24,099 bases of DNA. Source: a virus. A program made the translations under genes and the position numbers. Below the pieces are notes generated by a model, which worked only from the letters and a program-made list of their open reading frames with translations, was not told the origin of the DNA and did not search any database. The stretch lies in the IMG/VR virus record IMGVR_UViG_3300033145_001328, positions 1-24,099 of that record; one strand, 5' to 3'. Below are positions 1 to 6,951 of the stretch, piece by piece (the first letter of the stretch is position 1; every line of letters begins with the position of its first letter).

Positions 1-165
1 GAAGAAAATAGCGGTGTATCCCCCCGATGGGATGCAATAGTTAATCTCATGGATGATGATATCCGTGAGAAAGTCCACGGGGAGTTAGCCCCGTGTACCG
101 AGCAAGAGTTTTGGAGCTGGTACGATGAGCTAGACCCGACCCTGGGCGATGTATCTCAATACTAA
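1..165 (+). CDS. Small conserved acidic protein, 3' part only
   Basis: The plus strand is open in frame 1 from the window edge to a TAA at 163-165, giving 54 residues. The residues read WDAIVNLMDDDIREKVHGEL, then APCTEQEFWSWYDELDP. I recognise this pattern (a short helix with DDxIRE..H.ELAPC..EEF) from small proteins of phage and plasmid early or accessory regions; their function is not known to me. The start lies outside the window. It is followed after 56 bases by another short plus-strand gene, and both run against the late genes. It is too acidic and too patterned to be a chance frame. Confidence 0.72.
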   Translation, partial: EENSGVSPRWDAIVNLMDDDIREKVHGELAPCTEQEFWSWYDELDPTLGDVSQY

Positions 166-221
166 GAAACACGAAAAAAGACAGATACTTAATACATCCA
201 CTAACCACAAGAAGGCAAAAA

Positions 222-386
222 ATGAAGAAAATAATAGACGGGAAATTATATAATAGCGATGCAGCCGAAATATTAGCAACACGCACCCATTATAATAATG
301 GGAACTATAGCGGGACAACTTATCTAATGCTCACCAAATCCAATAATATTTTTTGCTACACAAATGCAAACGGGCAAGATTGTTAA
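222..386 (+). CDS. Small conserved phage/plasmid protein (54 aa)
   Basis: ATG at 222 is preceded by an AAGAAGG Shine-Dalgarno at about 208-214. The 54-residue product begins MKKIIDGKLYNSDAAEILAT and ends in GQDC. The opening (MKKIIxGKxYxxxxAxxIA) is one I recognise from a widespread family of very short phage and conjugative-element proteins, function unknown to me. Stop TAA at 384-386 interlocks with the stop of the minus-strand ATPase fragment at 383-385, so the two transcription units meet tail to tail with no room for a terminator. Confidence 0.75.
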   Translation: MKKIIDGKLYNSDAAEILATRTHYNNGNYSGTTYLMLTKSNNIFCYTNANGQDC

Positions 387-688
387 TTAAAAGACTTAAA
401 TATTTCATTTGCTTTCAATTCTTTCGGCATATCATCAAGTATCGTTTCCGCTTTGTATTTAAAGCCCTTAAAGTATTCTTTTTTAAATATCTCCTTTGCA
501 ATGGTTGATTTGCCCGTTCCTGATCGCCCATGAATTACCCCGATAGACCATTCCCTATCTTCTATATCAATACTTCCCTTAAATTTTTCTTCAACGCTTT
601 CACTTTGCAAGTCATAGGTTGACATTACGGCGGCAACTCTATAAGATTTTTGAGGAGATATTTTTTTTAATATATCGAAACTCGGCAA
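383..688 (-). pseudogene. Truncated ABC-type ATPase (N-terminal stump with Walker A)
   Basis: Starts at TTG 688 with a GAGG seven bases upstream, overlapping the end of the ParB-like gene by 22 bases. Its 101 residues hold a clear P-loop, GRSGTGKST at residues 54-62, and the later segment ILDDMP. The ABC-type ATPases of phages that sit beside ParB-N proteins are much longer and carry a signature motif, Walker B and switch regions after this point; all are missing here. The frame stops (TAA) right after FKSFN, exactly where the plus-strand genes begin. As it stands it should not hydrolyse ATP. It is either the remnant of a recombination event or a chimeric junction. A natural minimal form is possible but unlikely. 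Confidence 0.7.
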
Positions 689-1227
689 TTCAAGCCCTCT
701 TTTTGAAAGCGATTATATAGTTTTTGTTGTTGATCTTCATCTTCACATTCTATTATTATTTCATAGCTTTCGGTGAGATTATCAGATAGATCTTTTTTCT
801 TTTTTTTATCCCCATCCAACCCCTCATAATCAAAAATATCTTTGAGTTCAATCTCGGAAAAACCAAGAAGCTCCATGTCCAGTGACCCATCATCAAGCTC
901 GACAATTAAATCCTTAAGTTTCGGGTAAGACCATTCTCCTTGTGCCGAAGGATTGTTAAGTGCAATATTTAGGACTTTTTCTTTTTGCTTGTTTAAGTTG
1001 ACAACGCTGACCTCTACTTTTTTTATGCCGTTTTCTTTTAAGATTTTATATCTTTGGTGTCCAGAAATAAGCGTAAAGTCTTTATTGATAACCAACGGAT
1101 CAACCAACCCAAACTCATTGATAATCTTTTTCAGCTTGTCATATTCAGGATCACCAGGCTTCAAATCCTTTCTCGGATTATAGGCAGCTGGCTTTATCTT
1201 TGATAATGGGATTGTTTTTATTTCCAT
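667..1227 (-). CDS. ParB N-terminal domain (ParB/sulfiredoxin fold) protein
   Basis: 186 residues. The ParB-N domain fills about residues 2-95, with NPR at 17-19 and the GHQRYK box at 56-61. A linker with a lysine run (about 140-145) leads to a C-terminal segment YEIIIECEDEDQQQ...CRVSIY that I recognise from phage-encoded ParB-N proteins. It lacks the HTH and dimer domains of chromosomal ParB, so partitioning is doubtful; the ParB/sulfiredoxin fold can be a CTPase or a nuclease, and the role in phages is open. It starts 3 bases after the stop of the 73-residue gene upstream and overlaps the ATPase stump downstream, so the pair were probably co-expressed. Confidence 0.82.
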   Translation of the reverse strand: MEIKTIPLSKIKPAAYNPRKDLKPGDPEYDKLKKIINEFGLVDPLVINKDFTLISGHQRYKILKENGIKKVEVSVVNLNKQKEKVLNIALNNPSAQGEWSYPKLKDLIVELDDGSLDMELLGFSEIELKDIFDYEGLDGDKKKKKDLSDNLTESYEIIIECEDEDQQQKLYNRFQKEGLNCRVSIY

Positions 1228-1230
1228 GTC

Positions 1231-1452
1231 TTACTTATCCAATTTAAAATTATTGCTAATGTCTTGACCTCCAGCACAATACAGCGTACTATAAGCATCT
1301 GTCTTAAACCCAAGGCGGTCATAAATTAAGTAGCGAAATGTACCAATATGCTTTGCATGTTCACACAGCGTTTCAAATATAACTGCCGTAGCAGCTAACT
1401 TTTGATCATAGGTTAATTTATCCCATACGTCTTTGGGGTCTATTTCATCCAT
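1231..1452 (-). CDS. Conserved hypothetical phage protein (73 aa)
   Basis: Begins at ATG 1452 with AGGAATAGTT upstream (SD AGGA). The product has a compact pattern: DVWDKLTYDQKLAAT, then FRYLIYDRLGF and an LYCAGGQDISN tail. I have seen this signature in small late-region phage proteins with no assigned role. It follows the 30-residue Lys-rich gene by 8 bases and precedes the ParB-like gene. No membrane segment or signal peptide is visible. Confidence 0.75.
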   Translation of the reverse strand: MDEIDPKDVWDKLTYDQKLAATAVIFETLCEHAKHIGTFRYLIYDRLGFKTDAYSTLYCAGGQDISNNFKLDK

Positions 1453-1460
1453 AACTATTC

Positions 1461-1553
1461 CTATACAAACCTTCCAGCCCTACCTCTTGAGGGTGTCTTT
1501 TTCGGTTTTGCCTTTGACTTTGACTTCTTTTTCTTACCTTTTTTCTTTGCCAT
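1461..1553 (-). CDS. Very small lysine-rich protein (30 aa)
   Basis: Found by reading the minus strand: ATG 1553 to TAG 1461, 30 codons, 13 or so of them lysine (MAKKKGKKKKSKSKAKPKK...), ending RGRAGRFV. A GGGAG lies 10-14 bases upstream. Short basic proteins ending in GRFV are frequent in phage structural clusters. It may bind nucleic acid or be virion-associated, which is inference from charge only. It fills an otherwise empty gap in a tightly packed operon, which supports it. Confidence 0.6.
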   Translation of the reverse strand: MAKKKGKKKKSKSKAKPKKTPSRGRAGRFV

Positions 1554-1584
1554 TTGTGCTATGCTCCCTTTGTCTGTTCATTGT

Positions 1585-1731
1585 TTAGGTATGATCTTCA
1601 AACATCCGGGGATATTCCCCCATATCTGAATTAATCTTTTTTAGCTCCCCCATTATCACCGTTAAAGTCCAACCAATATGAGTAATAGCTATTCCGATGT
1701 AAGCAATTGCGGCAAATATATATATTTCCAT
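1585..1731 (-). CDS. Small membrane protein (48 aa)
   Basis: ATG 1731 starts one base after the TGA of the glycosyltransferase, a coupling arrangement. The product begins with a hydrophobic helix (about residues 4-28, IYIFAAIAYIGIAITHIGW) and ends in a polar, acidic tail (KINSDMGEYPRMFEDHT). A single membrane span with a short cytoplasmic or periplasmic tail could be a holin-like or accessory membrane peptide, but nothing in it is diagnostic. Confidence 0.6.
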   Translation of the reverse strand: MEIYIFAAIAYIGIAITHIGWTLTVIMGELKKINSDMGEYPRMFEDHT

Positions 1732-1732
1732 A

Positions 1733-2899
1733 TCAACACCTCATCTTATGAATTGTATTTAACACTTCATCAATTGATATATTGCCTAAACACGGCAGTT
1801 CACCGACATGATACTCTTGACATACATCATACCAGCAAGGATTTTTCGTTGATTGTTTGACAGAACGACGAGATAAGGTAGGTTTTTTTACACACTTCCC
1901 TTGAATCGGTACACAAAATGGATAGGATTGTGTCATTACTTTTGCATTTGTATTGCCGAACAACCCAATACACGGAACGTCCATTGCACCGGCAAGATGT
2001 AAGATCAAGCTGTCATTCGTTATAATAAGATTGCATAAACTTATGATTGCCCCTACATGCCTTAAAGAATACCGATATTCCATCAATCCAGGATGTGCGC
2101 CACCTACTTTTCTATCTAATTCAATAACCCTGTTCTTTGGTTTTAACTTCTTTTTCAATTCATCAAAACCATGCCATGTCTTACCCGGCACACTTGCATT
2201 AGTGCCTAACCCGATTGTAAACTTATCGTCTTTTACAATCCTTTTAGCTTTTTCTATTTCATCATCACTGGGAAAATATGAGGGTTTTCTAAACGGGCTG
2301 TCCTCTAATCCAATCGCCTTTAACCACGTATTTGTTCTCAATACATTTTCAGATTCAAGGGCGTGAACCCTGATTTTATCTAAATCAATTACTTCAGCAC
2401 TCACCCTTCGTGGTTTAACGAAAGGATTATTATACAAAAGTTCTTCCATGTGTTTTTTTACATGGAAACTTACACTATACCCTATGCTATGTAATGATTC
2501 GGCAATACCCGTTGCCCTCAACACATCCCCGAAATTACCGTTATATCTGATGATAAAATGTTTTTGGGGATCGATCTCTTTTTTAGATATTATCGTAGGA
2601 ATTTTGGTGGGTTTAATCTTAAACGAATCTTTGAAATGCCTGACTTCTTTTGCAATTTTTACAGGAACTACACGGGGACGGTTTTTGATAAAGGTGTATG
2701 TTTCACCCCTGAACTTAATCGTCTTTTTTTCGTGTGTTCCGGTATATTCAACCATTACTGATTCGGGAATAATGCACAAGCCCCTGTCCAGATATGGTTT
2801 TGCCTCGGTCTTCGGCAGTGGTTTTACATCACCCTTTGTGACTTTACCATATTCCGTGAGTTGATCTTCAGTCCACTCAATTATAACTGTGTTTATCAT
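1733..2899 (-). CDS. Glycosyltransferase family 9 (heptosyltransferase-like)
   Basis: 388 residues. The N-terminal ~85 residues are a small separate domain with the pattern GKVTKGD...EAKPYLDRGL. The GT9 part starts near residue 114 with IIRYNGNFGDVLRATGIAESL (GD at 124-125, the nucleotide-sugar enzyme N-domain turn) and continues with IGLGTNASVPGKTWHG at 229-244 and the hallmark LIITNDSLILHLAGAMDVP (291-309). A Cys-rich C-terminal part (CWYDVCQ..., CLG) is also usual in GT9. Family members move a sugar from an NDP or ADP donor, typically heptose to LPS. In a virion gene cluster the acceptor could be a virion protein, host LPS or a hypermodified base; this is not visible. Preceded by the 121-residue gene (1-base gap). 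Confidence 0.86.
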   Translation of the reverse strand: MINTVIIEWTEDQLTEYGKVTKGDVKPLPKTEAKPYLDRGLCIIPESVMVEYTGTHEKKTIKFRGETYTFIKNRPRVVPVKIAKEVRHFKDSFKIKPTKIPTIISKKEIDPQKHFIIRYNGNFGDVLRATGIAESLHSIGYSVSFHVKKHMEELLYNNPFVKPRRVSAEVIDLDKIRVHALESENVLRTNTWLKAIGLEDSPFRKPSYFPSDDEIEKAKRIVKDDKFTIGLGTNASVPGKTWHGFDELKKKLKPKNRVIELDRKVGGAHPGLMEYRYSLRHVGAIISLCNLIITNDSLILHLAGAMDVPCIGLFGNTNAKVMTQSYPFCVPIQGKCVKKPTLSRRSVKQSTKNPCWYDVCQEYHVGELPCLGNISIDEVLNTIHKMRC

Positions 2900-2900
2900 C

Positions 2901-3266
2901 TTAACTCTTATCGAATGAGTATTTTTTTCTTTGGTATTTTTTTCTTTTTTTCACCGACTTTGATTCCACTTCCTTAGTTGTGGAGTCCTTTTTGTCCTTG
3001 CCCGATGTGGTGAATGCAGGAATAAAGGCTTTATTGTCTTTCAATAGTGCTTCGTGAGTTTCTTTGTCTACCTCAACAATTTTACCTTCCATATAGGCTT
3101 TCTGCATCTTCTCATCATAATTAGTTGTTGGCACTGGGACATACTCCGCAATCCCCCTCTTAACCTCCAAATCTGCAACCTCAGAATCAACTGATAGCTC
3201 ATCGCCCATTTTCACTTTACCGTGACTTGTGTCTTGACCAACTAAATATCTAACTTTTTTCTTCAT
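2901..3266 (-). CDS. Small protein with SH3-like N-terminus and basic tail (121 aa)
   Basis: ATG 3266 follows a strong GGGAGGTG. The first ~45 residues show GKVKMGDELSVDSEVA...VKRGIAEYVP, matching the spacing of the N-terminal domain of the neighbouring glycosyltransferase (GKVxxGD...A....RG(I/L)...P). The remainder is charged and ends in a Lys/Arg-rich stretch (KKRKKYQRKKYS). The shared domain suggests both proteins dock to the same partner or arose by duplication of a small beta module. Function unknown. Confidence 0.72.
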   Translation of the reverse strand: MKKKVRYLVGQDTSHGKVKMGDELSVDSEVADLEVKRGIAEYVPVPTTNYDEKMQKAYMEGKIVEVDKETHEALLKDNKAFIPAFTTSGKDKKDSTTKEVESKSVKKRKKYQRKKYSFDKS

Positions 3267-3278
3267 CTTGCACCTCCC

Positions 3279-3500
3279 TTAAGTTCCCCTTATTATGTAG
3301 CCGATTAAATCTCCTACTCCATGATTTCCCATTTTACATATATGAGATTCTATTAAATGTCCTTTAAATCCCTTTGTTCCTAAATCTACATTTAATAATA
3401 TTTCCTGCAATACCATGGGAGCAAATTTTTCCCCACAACATACACCATCAAATTCTTTGCCGCACATTCTGCATTTATACTTAAATACGGCTTCTTTCAT
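3279..3500 (-). CDS. Cys/His zinc-finger-like protein (73 aa)
   Basis: Starts at ATG 3500, overlapping the stop of the previous gene as ATGA. CxxC at residues 10-13 (CRMC), then CC at 21-22 and the SHIC group near 52-55 give one likely C2H2- or C4-type zinc site: KYKCRMCGKEF looks like a zinc-finger start and GHLIESH supplies the histidines. Function unknown; one of several tandem Cys-rich small genes here. Confidence 0.72.
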   Translation of the reverse strand: MKEAVFKYKCRMCGKEFDGVCCGEKFAPMVLQEILLNVDLGTKGFKGHLIESHICKMGNHGVGDLIGYIIRGT

Positions 3501-3670
3501 TTTTTATCTCTTTGTTTAAAACAATCGGGCTTTTCCACAAATTGGCATATGGGTAATCCAGCACTTTTAGCATAAGAAAGCATTTCACGGGTTAATGCTC
3601 TACTACATTCTTTTCCATCTTTACAAATCTTGTAATATGGGCAAAATGTCGCATCTCGATAACATATCAT
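3497..3670 (-). CDS. Cys-rich small protein (57 aa)
   Basis: Read directly: ATG 3670 to TGA 3497, 57 residues beginning MICYRDATFCPYYKICKDGK. Cysteines at 3, 10, 16, 22, 42 and 50. The pattern CPYYxxCxDGxECSRAL resembles phage Cys-cluster peptides that bind zinc; this is pattern reading only. Its TGA overlaps the next ATG (ATGA), and it fills the gap between two other genes, so translation is likely coupled. Confidence 0.7.
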   Translation of the reverse strand: MICYRDATFCPYYKICKDGKECSRALTREMLSYAKSAGLPICQFVEKPDCFKQRDKK

Positions 3671-3683
3671 TTGTTCTCTCTAT

Positions 3684-4022
3684 CTAAGAAAATTTCCCAA
3701 GCAAGCAGTCCCATGTTCCCAGGCCATGCTTAATGCAAAAATCACCTACATCATGCCTTCTCAATCCTAATGGATATTTTCTTTTGGTAATAGTATCAAT
3801 TATTTCTTCTGGTGTTACTTTTTCCTCTTCTTCGTTTTCAATATAAGAATCCGTTACAGCAAATTTCTTTTTCCAATCATCATAATCATTAATATCTAGT
3901 TCTGGTATTACATGTAGTGAAAACACCCATCCCATACTACTTTTACCTATATGTAAAGGCTCATCATTTCTGCCACAAGTAGGGCAAGGCTTGTTTTCAT
4001 ACCAATAATAATTCATTCCCAT
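3684..4022 (-). CDS. Conserved phage protein with N-terminal CxxC (112 aa)
   Basis: The open frame reaches back to 4052, but that start would sit inside the upstream gene. I choose ATG 4022 (MGMNYYWYE): it follows that gene's stop by 4 bases and has GGG nine bases upstream. CPTCGRND at residues 13-20 is followed by LHIGKSSMGWVFSLHVIPE, a pattern I know from a widespread small phage protein family. No function has been established that I know of. The CxxC with later Cys (DFCIKHG, WDCLLG) may bind zinc. Confidence 0.78.
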   Translation of the reverse strand: MGMNYYWYENKPCPTCGRNDEPLHIGKSSMGWVFSLHVIPELDINDYDDWKKKFAVTDSYIENEEEEKVTPEEIIDTITKRKYPLGLRRHDVGDFCIKHGLGTWDCLLGKFS

Positions 4023-4026
4023 TTTA

Positions 4027-4461
4027 TTAATCCCTATCTGTCGGGTCTTCATCTAATTTGCATTGAACCGGAACGATGGTATAAAATATGTTCTGTCTCT
4101 GCGCATCATAACCCCAAGTAGTTTTTCCAATTAGCATCCATGCTATGGTGTTGCTTAAACTAATACTAGACCTGATGGCCTGTCTTATGTATTGATCTGA
4201 TAATAGCTGTGCATCATCACCCTTTTCAAGATTGTCTTCCTTCATTGTAGCAACAATCTCAAAATGGTAAGTGGCATCTACGTTATAATTAGAACCAAAT
4301 TCCGCCTTGATTTCTTCCGAGCCGGATTTTCTAACTGTTATAGCGTCCAGTTCGTCCGGTTCTGGCCGTCTTTCAATTAAGAATGTCTTAAACATATTCT
4401 GAAGATCATTATCATCTTCAATCTGTTCTTTTAATGATTTTCTAACTGCTTTTAAGCTCAT
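4027..4461 (-). CDS. Probable tail terminator / head-tail completion protein
   Basis: 144 residues, mixed alpha-beta, with no signal peptide. Position after the gpS-like gene and the segment IAWMLIGKTTWGYDAQRQNIFYTIVPVQ (a WGYDAxRQN strand-turn-strand) fit phage proteins that cap the tail tube or join tail to head. The family assignment is inference from order and size. A terminator-like hairpin lies 12 bases upstream of its start, and GGTGAAAT is its ribosome site. Confidence 0.55.
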   Translation of the reverse strand: MSLKAVRKSLKEQIEDDNDLQNMFKTFLIERRPEPDELDAITVRKSGSEEIKAEFGSNYNVDATYHFEIVATMKEDNLEKGDDAQLLSDQYIRQAIRSSISLSNTIAWMLIGKTTWGYDAQRQNIFYTIVPVQCKLDEDPTDRD

Positions 4462-4472
4462 ATTTCACCAAT

Positions 4473-4506
4473 AAAAAAGTTACACCCGATTGCTACAAGT
4501 GTAACT
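4473..4506 (-). terminator. Rho-independent terminator or attenuator
   Basis: Eight-base perfect inverted repeat AGTTACAC (4478-4485) / GTGTAACT (4499-4506), 13-base loop, followed on the minus strand by a run of six T (4478-4473). It sits between the 58-residue gene and the start of the tail-terminator-like gene, only 12 bases before its ATG. Confidence 0.72.
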
Positions 4507-4535
4507 TCTGTGATTAATCTGTTGTAGTTTAGTCT

Positions 4536-4712
4536 TTAGTCAAATATTAATTTTAAAATGTCTTCGGCTGCTTGGTTCCTGGTTTTCATGTTGGTAATGC
4601 CATAACGGTCATGTAGCAACATGGCTACATTTGAAACATAAGCAATCTTTAATCCAGCATCTCGTTTAAGTGCATCACTAATTGTTTTCCTAGCTTTTTT
4701 TACAGATATCAT
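4536..4712 (-). CDS. Small conserved phage protein (58 aa)
   Basis: Read directly: ATG 4712 (GAGG eight bases upstream) to TAA 4536. Helical 58-residue protein with the pattern DALKRDAGLKIAYVSNVAML and an ending QAAEDILKLIFD. I recognise this R-D...aYxxNxAM...N.AA..il.lIF pattern from short phage proteins in structural clusters; no role known to me. It is followed by a terminator-like hairpin. Confidence 0.7.
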   Translation of the reverse strand: MISVKKARKTISDALKRDAGLKIAYVSNVAMLLHDRYGITNMKTRNQAAEDILKLIFD

Positions 4713-4722
4713 TTTCTATGCC

Positions 4723-4980
4723 TCACCCTTGATTTATTATAGTTGTTGCTTTTAAACAATCCCTACATAAATATGTTGCGGCTGAACAATTATCATGCAA
4801 CCAATAATGGCCAACCCCACCATTAGAATGTAGTTCACAAACCCTCTTCCGGTTTCCACCTATTTCATGAGCAACAAAAGCTATTCTTGCTATGCCTTTA
4901 CAGTGGCAACATTTTGTGGTTTTAGAAAACGGCTCTTGCTGGCTTTTATCTAATCCGTCTTCACCTAAATATACATCCAT
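4723..4980 (-). CDS. Zinc-ribbon-like phage protein (85 aa)
   Basis: Cysteines at 24, 25, 27, 48, 65, 72 and 75: CCHCKG near the middle, CELH, then NCSAATYLCRDCLKAT at the end. The combination (CxxC-like pairs plus WLHDNC and a closing C..C) is one I recognise from a phage zinc-binding family of unknown role. SD GGGGAAATAATC before ATG 4980. It lies between the gpS-like gene and the 58-residue gene. Confidence 0.75.
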   Translation of the reverse strand: MDVYLGEDGLDKSQQEPFSKTTKCCHCKGIARIAFVAHEIGGNRKRVCELHSNGGVGHYWLHDNCSAATYLCRDCLKATTIINQG

Positions 4981-5001
4981 GATTATTTCCCCACATTTGA
5001 T

Positions 5002-5457
5002 TTATCTTTTATTTATAGCTTCATCAACAAATCTTTTCGTTTCTTTATCAAGTGCTTTCTCGTCTTCCGGTGTGATATCCAAAACAACACGTTTCGGTAA
5101 ATTACCCATTCCAAAATGATGATGCATGTACTTCTTGCCTTCGGGTGACATAAAATATATTCTGGCCTCGGTTGCGCTTACGTCAGTGGTAAGGGCTGCG
5201 TGCATTAATCCTTCATCAATTAACATATGCTCATAACCACGCCTTGCACCAGTTGACTTGCTTTTCATCTTCATGGCTGTTGATTCGGCAAGTTCCGGCC
5301 ATTTAACACCTTGATAGCTTTCTCCCTCGCCTCTTTTTTCAAATTTCTTTTCTGTCCTATGAACAAATAACCCCGCCAAGTCTTTTAACAACGGTTTGGT
5401 ATCCCCTATCCTCTTAGCCAGTTTTTCTATGTCTTTTGGTAATTGAATTATATTCAT
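5002..5457 (-). CDS. Phage virion morphogenesis / tail completion protein (gpS-like)
   Basis: 151 residues. After a helical start come VHRTEKKFEKRGEGE...GVKWPELAEST, where W-x(3)-L-(x)-T-x-K is the family signature, then MLIDEGLMHAAL and HHHFGMGNLPKR. This matches the Mu gpG / P2 gpS-like group, proteins that complete the tail and join it to the head. Its ATG shares the A of the upstream TAA (TAATG). The position after the connector and before the terminator fits. Confidence 0.83.
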   Translation of the reverse strand: MNIIQLPKDIEKLAKRIGDTKPLLKDLAGLFVHRTEKKFEKRGEGESYQGVKWPELAESTAMKMKSKSTGARRGYEHMLIDEGLMHAALTTDVSATEARIYFMSPEGKKYMHHHFGMGNLPKRVVLDITPEDEKALDKETKRFVDEAINKR

Positions 5458-5825
5458 TACTTGTTCACTTCTTTCTTTTTCATGTTTGCTTCGGCATCAA
5501 CCGTATTATCTCCGGTCTTAACCCCCACTCCCATATCACCCGCCGTATTTCCCTGGCCGATGTCGGCAGCACTAATCAGGGTCTTCATGTAGTTGGAAAT
5601 AACGGTTTCCATAGTGCTACTGATAACGGTCTCCATCTCATTGCTTATCTTGGTCATCATTTCATTTGAAACTTCAGCCGTGCCTATCTCTTTTTCTACA
5701 TTCGACATCACATAAAACTGATTAGCGCTACAGCCCCAAATACAGACCAGGGATACCGCAATCACAAAGAAGGCTACTAGCGCTATCAATGCTTGTCCAC
5801 ATAATGCAATTACATCTAATTTCAT
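5457..5825 (-). CDS. Single-span membrane protein with coiled coil (122 aa)
   Basis: One hydrophobic helix, residues 7-31 (IALCGQALIALVAFFVIAVS...), then Cys and a coil-forming stretch with near-repeats of METVIS (residues 50-85). The tail is polar and contains GDMGVGVKTGDN. ATG overlaps the peptidase stop (ATGA). N-in with a periplasmic coil resembles an inner-membrane spanin in layout, but no o-spanin partner is visible beside it, so a structural or exclusion role remains possible. Confidence 0.7.
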   Translation of the reverse strand: MKLDVIALCGQALIALVAFFVIAVSLVCIWGCSANQFYVMSNVEKEIGTAEVSNEMMTKISNEMETVISSTMETVISNYMKTLISAADIGQGNTAGDMGVGVKTGDNTVDAEANMKKKEVNK

Positions 5826-6169
5826 TTCTTTTTCCCCTTCTGCGGATAAAGTAAATCCATTACTTCTTTTGTCTTTCTTATTACCTGATTTTCTTCCTCA
5901 GCACAGCCCACATTATCCATTTCCCCGCTTTGATAATAAGTGACATGTAGCAATTCATGTATTGCAGCCTCCCTCCTGTCAGAACTACAAGCATTCGTAT
6001 CAATGTAAATCCTTTTCTTGTCATCAACGGCAAGACCACGAATCATGTCTTTTTTCTGATATTCCCTTAATAGATTCAGGGGGAATTCGGTGTGAATTAC
6101 ATCATAATCCGCAAGAACATTAACAACCTGTCTCAATAATTGTTTTAGCTTTTCGCAACCCTTGCACAT
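5822..6169 (-). CDS. HExxH metallopeptidase-like protein (115 aa)
   Basis: The zincin motif HELLH is at residues 71-75 inside AAIHELLHVTYYQSGE, with acidic residues further on (EEENQ) as a possible third zinc ligand. IYIDTNACSSDRRE before it is the strand and helix start expected for small phage zinc peptidases (ImmA/IrrE- or M78-like). N-terminus CKGCEKLK. No signal peptide. It might process the capsid or tail, or act on a host factor; the family link is motif-based only. ATG 6169, weak AGGAAG upstream. Confidence 0.72.
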   Translation of the reverse strand: MCKGCEKLKQLLRQVVNVLADYDVIHTEFPLNLLREYQKKDMIRGLAVDDKKRIYIDTNACSSDRREAAIHELLHVTYYQSGEMDNVGCAEEENQVIRKTKEVMDLLYPQKGKKK

Positions 6170-6245
6170 TATGCATCACTTCCTATAACATCATTAAAAT
6201 TTTACACATGCTATTAGCACCCGACCTTAACTTGATTTCCATTTT

Positions 6246-6941
6246 CTACCCCAACACTATCTCGCCACTCCCAAAAGTCTCTTTATTCCAGGAAGCGGCA
6301 TAGGTTTTAAATGTGAACTCGTCTTCATCGGCAAAATCCGTAGCGCCTGCGGTAATAGTAAAAGATAGTTTCCTTTGATCCCCGTATTTTTCTGAATCTG
6401 CCTGAGTGGGATAAACACCATCGGTAATGTCATAAGGGTTTAGTGCTCCCGTCTTACTTCCAATAACGTCAAAGGACGGGTCTCCCTCAGATATGCACCG
6501 TACAATCCATGATTCTGTAATGGTTTCATTATCATCAACGGCTATAACGGATATTGTACCGTCTCCGGTATTCTGTGAGGATGCTACGGCTACATCGGCA
6601 CTTGCACAATAACGCAACCCCTTAATCATGTTCTCGGCCTGTTCAAAATACTGCTTTGCCCGTTTCTCTTTATCATCATCTGTTATGATGGGGTTATCAC
6701 GAAGCATTAAAGCCCGTGCATATTCAAGGGCAATCTGCTTACAGTCTGATATAATATGGGTGGCGGGAACAGCAGTCCTCCCCTTTAGTTGACTATCAAC
6801 CCAATTCTCGGCTTCGGTCACAATCAAATCAAGGGCAGTATTCTTTTCCGATTGCTTTAAATCACCGTCAAGATATGATTCAAATTTCTTGCCATTTGGA
6901 AATACCAGTAAATTTACATTGGTTATGTAGTTGCCCGCCAT
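6246..6941 (-). CDS. Head-tail connector protein (gp6-like) with C-terminal beta domain
   Basis: 231 residues, with SD AAGGAGTAACAC before ATG 6941. Residues 10-110 are helical with the WVDSQLKGR and IALEYARALMLRDNP segments typical of phage head-tail connector (gp6/gp15-like) adaptors that dock under the portal. The second half (from about 115) is beta-rich (DGTISVIAVDDNETITESW ... SGEIVLG), like an Ig-type virion domain. Position directly downstream of scaffold, capsid and two small genes supports it. Confidence 0.72.
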   Translation of the reverse strand: MAGNYITNVNLLVFPNGKKFESYLDGDLKQSEKNTALDLIVTEAENWVDSQLKGRTAVPATHIISDCKQIALEYARALMLRDNPIITDDDKEKRAKQYFEQAENMIKGLRYCASADVAVASSQNTGDGTISVIAVDDNETITESWIVRCISEGDPSFDVIGSKTGALNPYDITDGVYPTQADSEKYGDQRKLSFTITAGATDFADEDEFTFKTYAASWNKETFGSGEIVLG

Positions 6942-6951
6942 GTGTTACTCC

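Noticed and set aside
6183-6242. 19-codon frame (MEIKLRSGANS...) between the peptidase and connector genes.
   Set aside because: Too short and without a convincing pattern; the GGGG before it belongs to the end of the previous gene.
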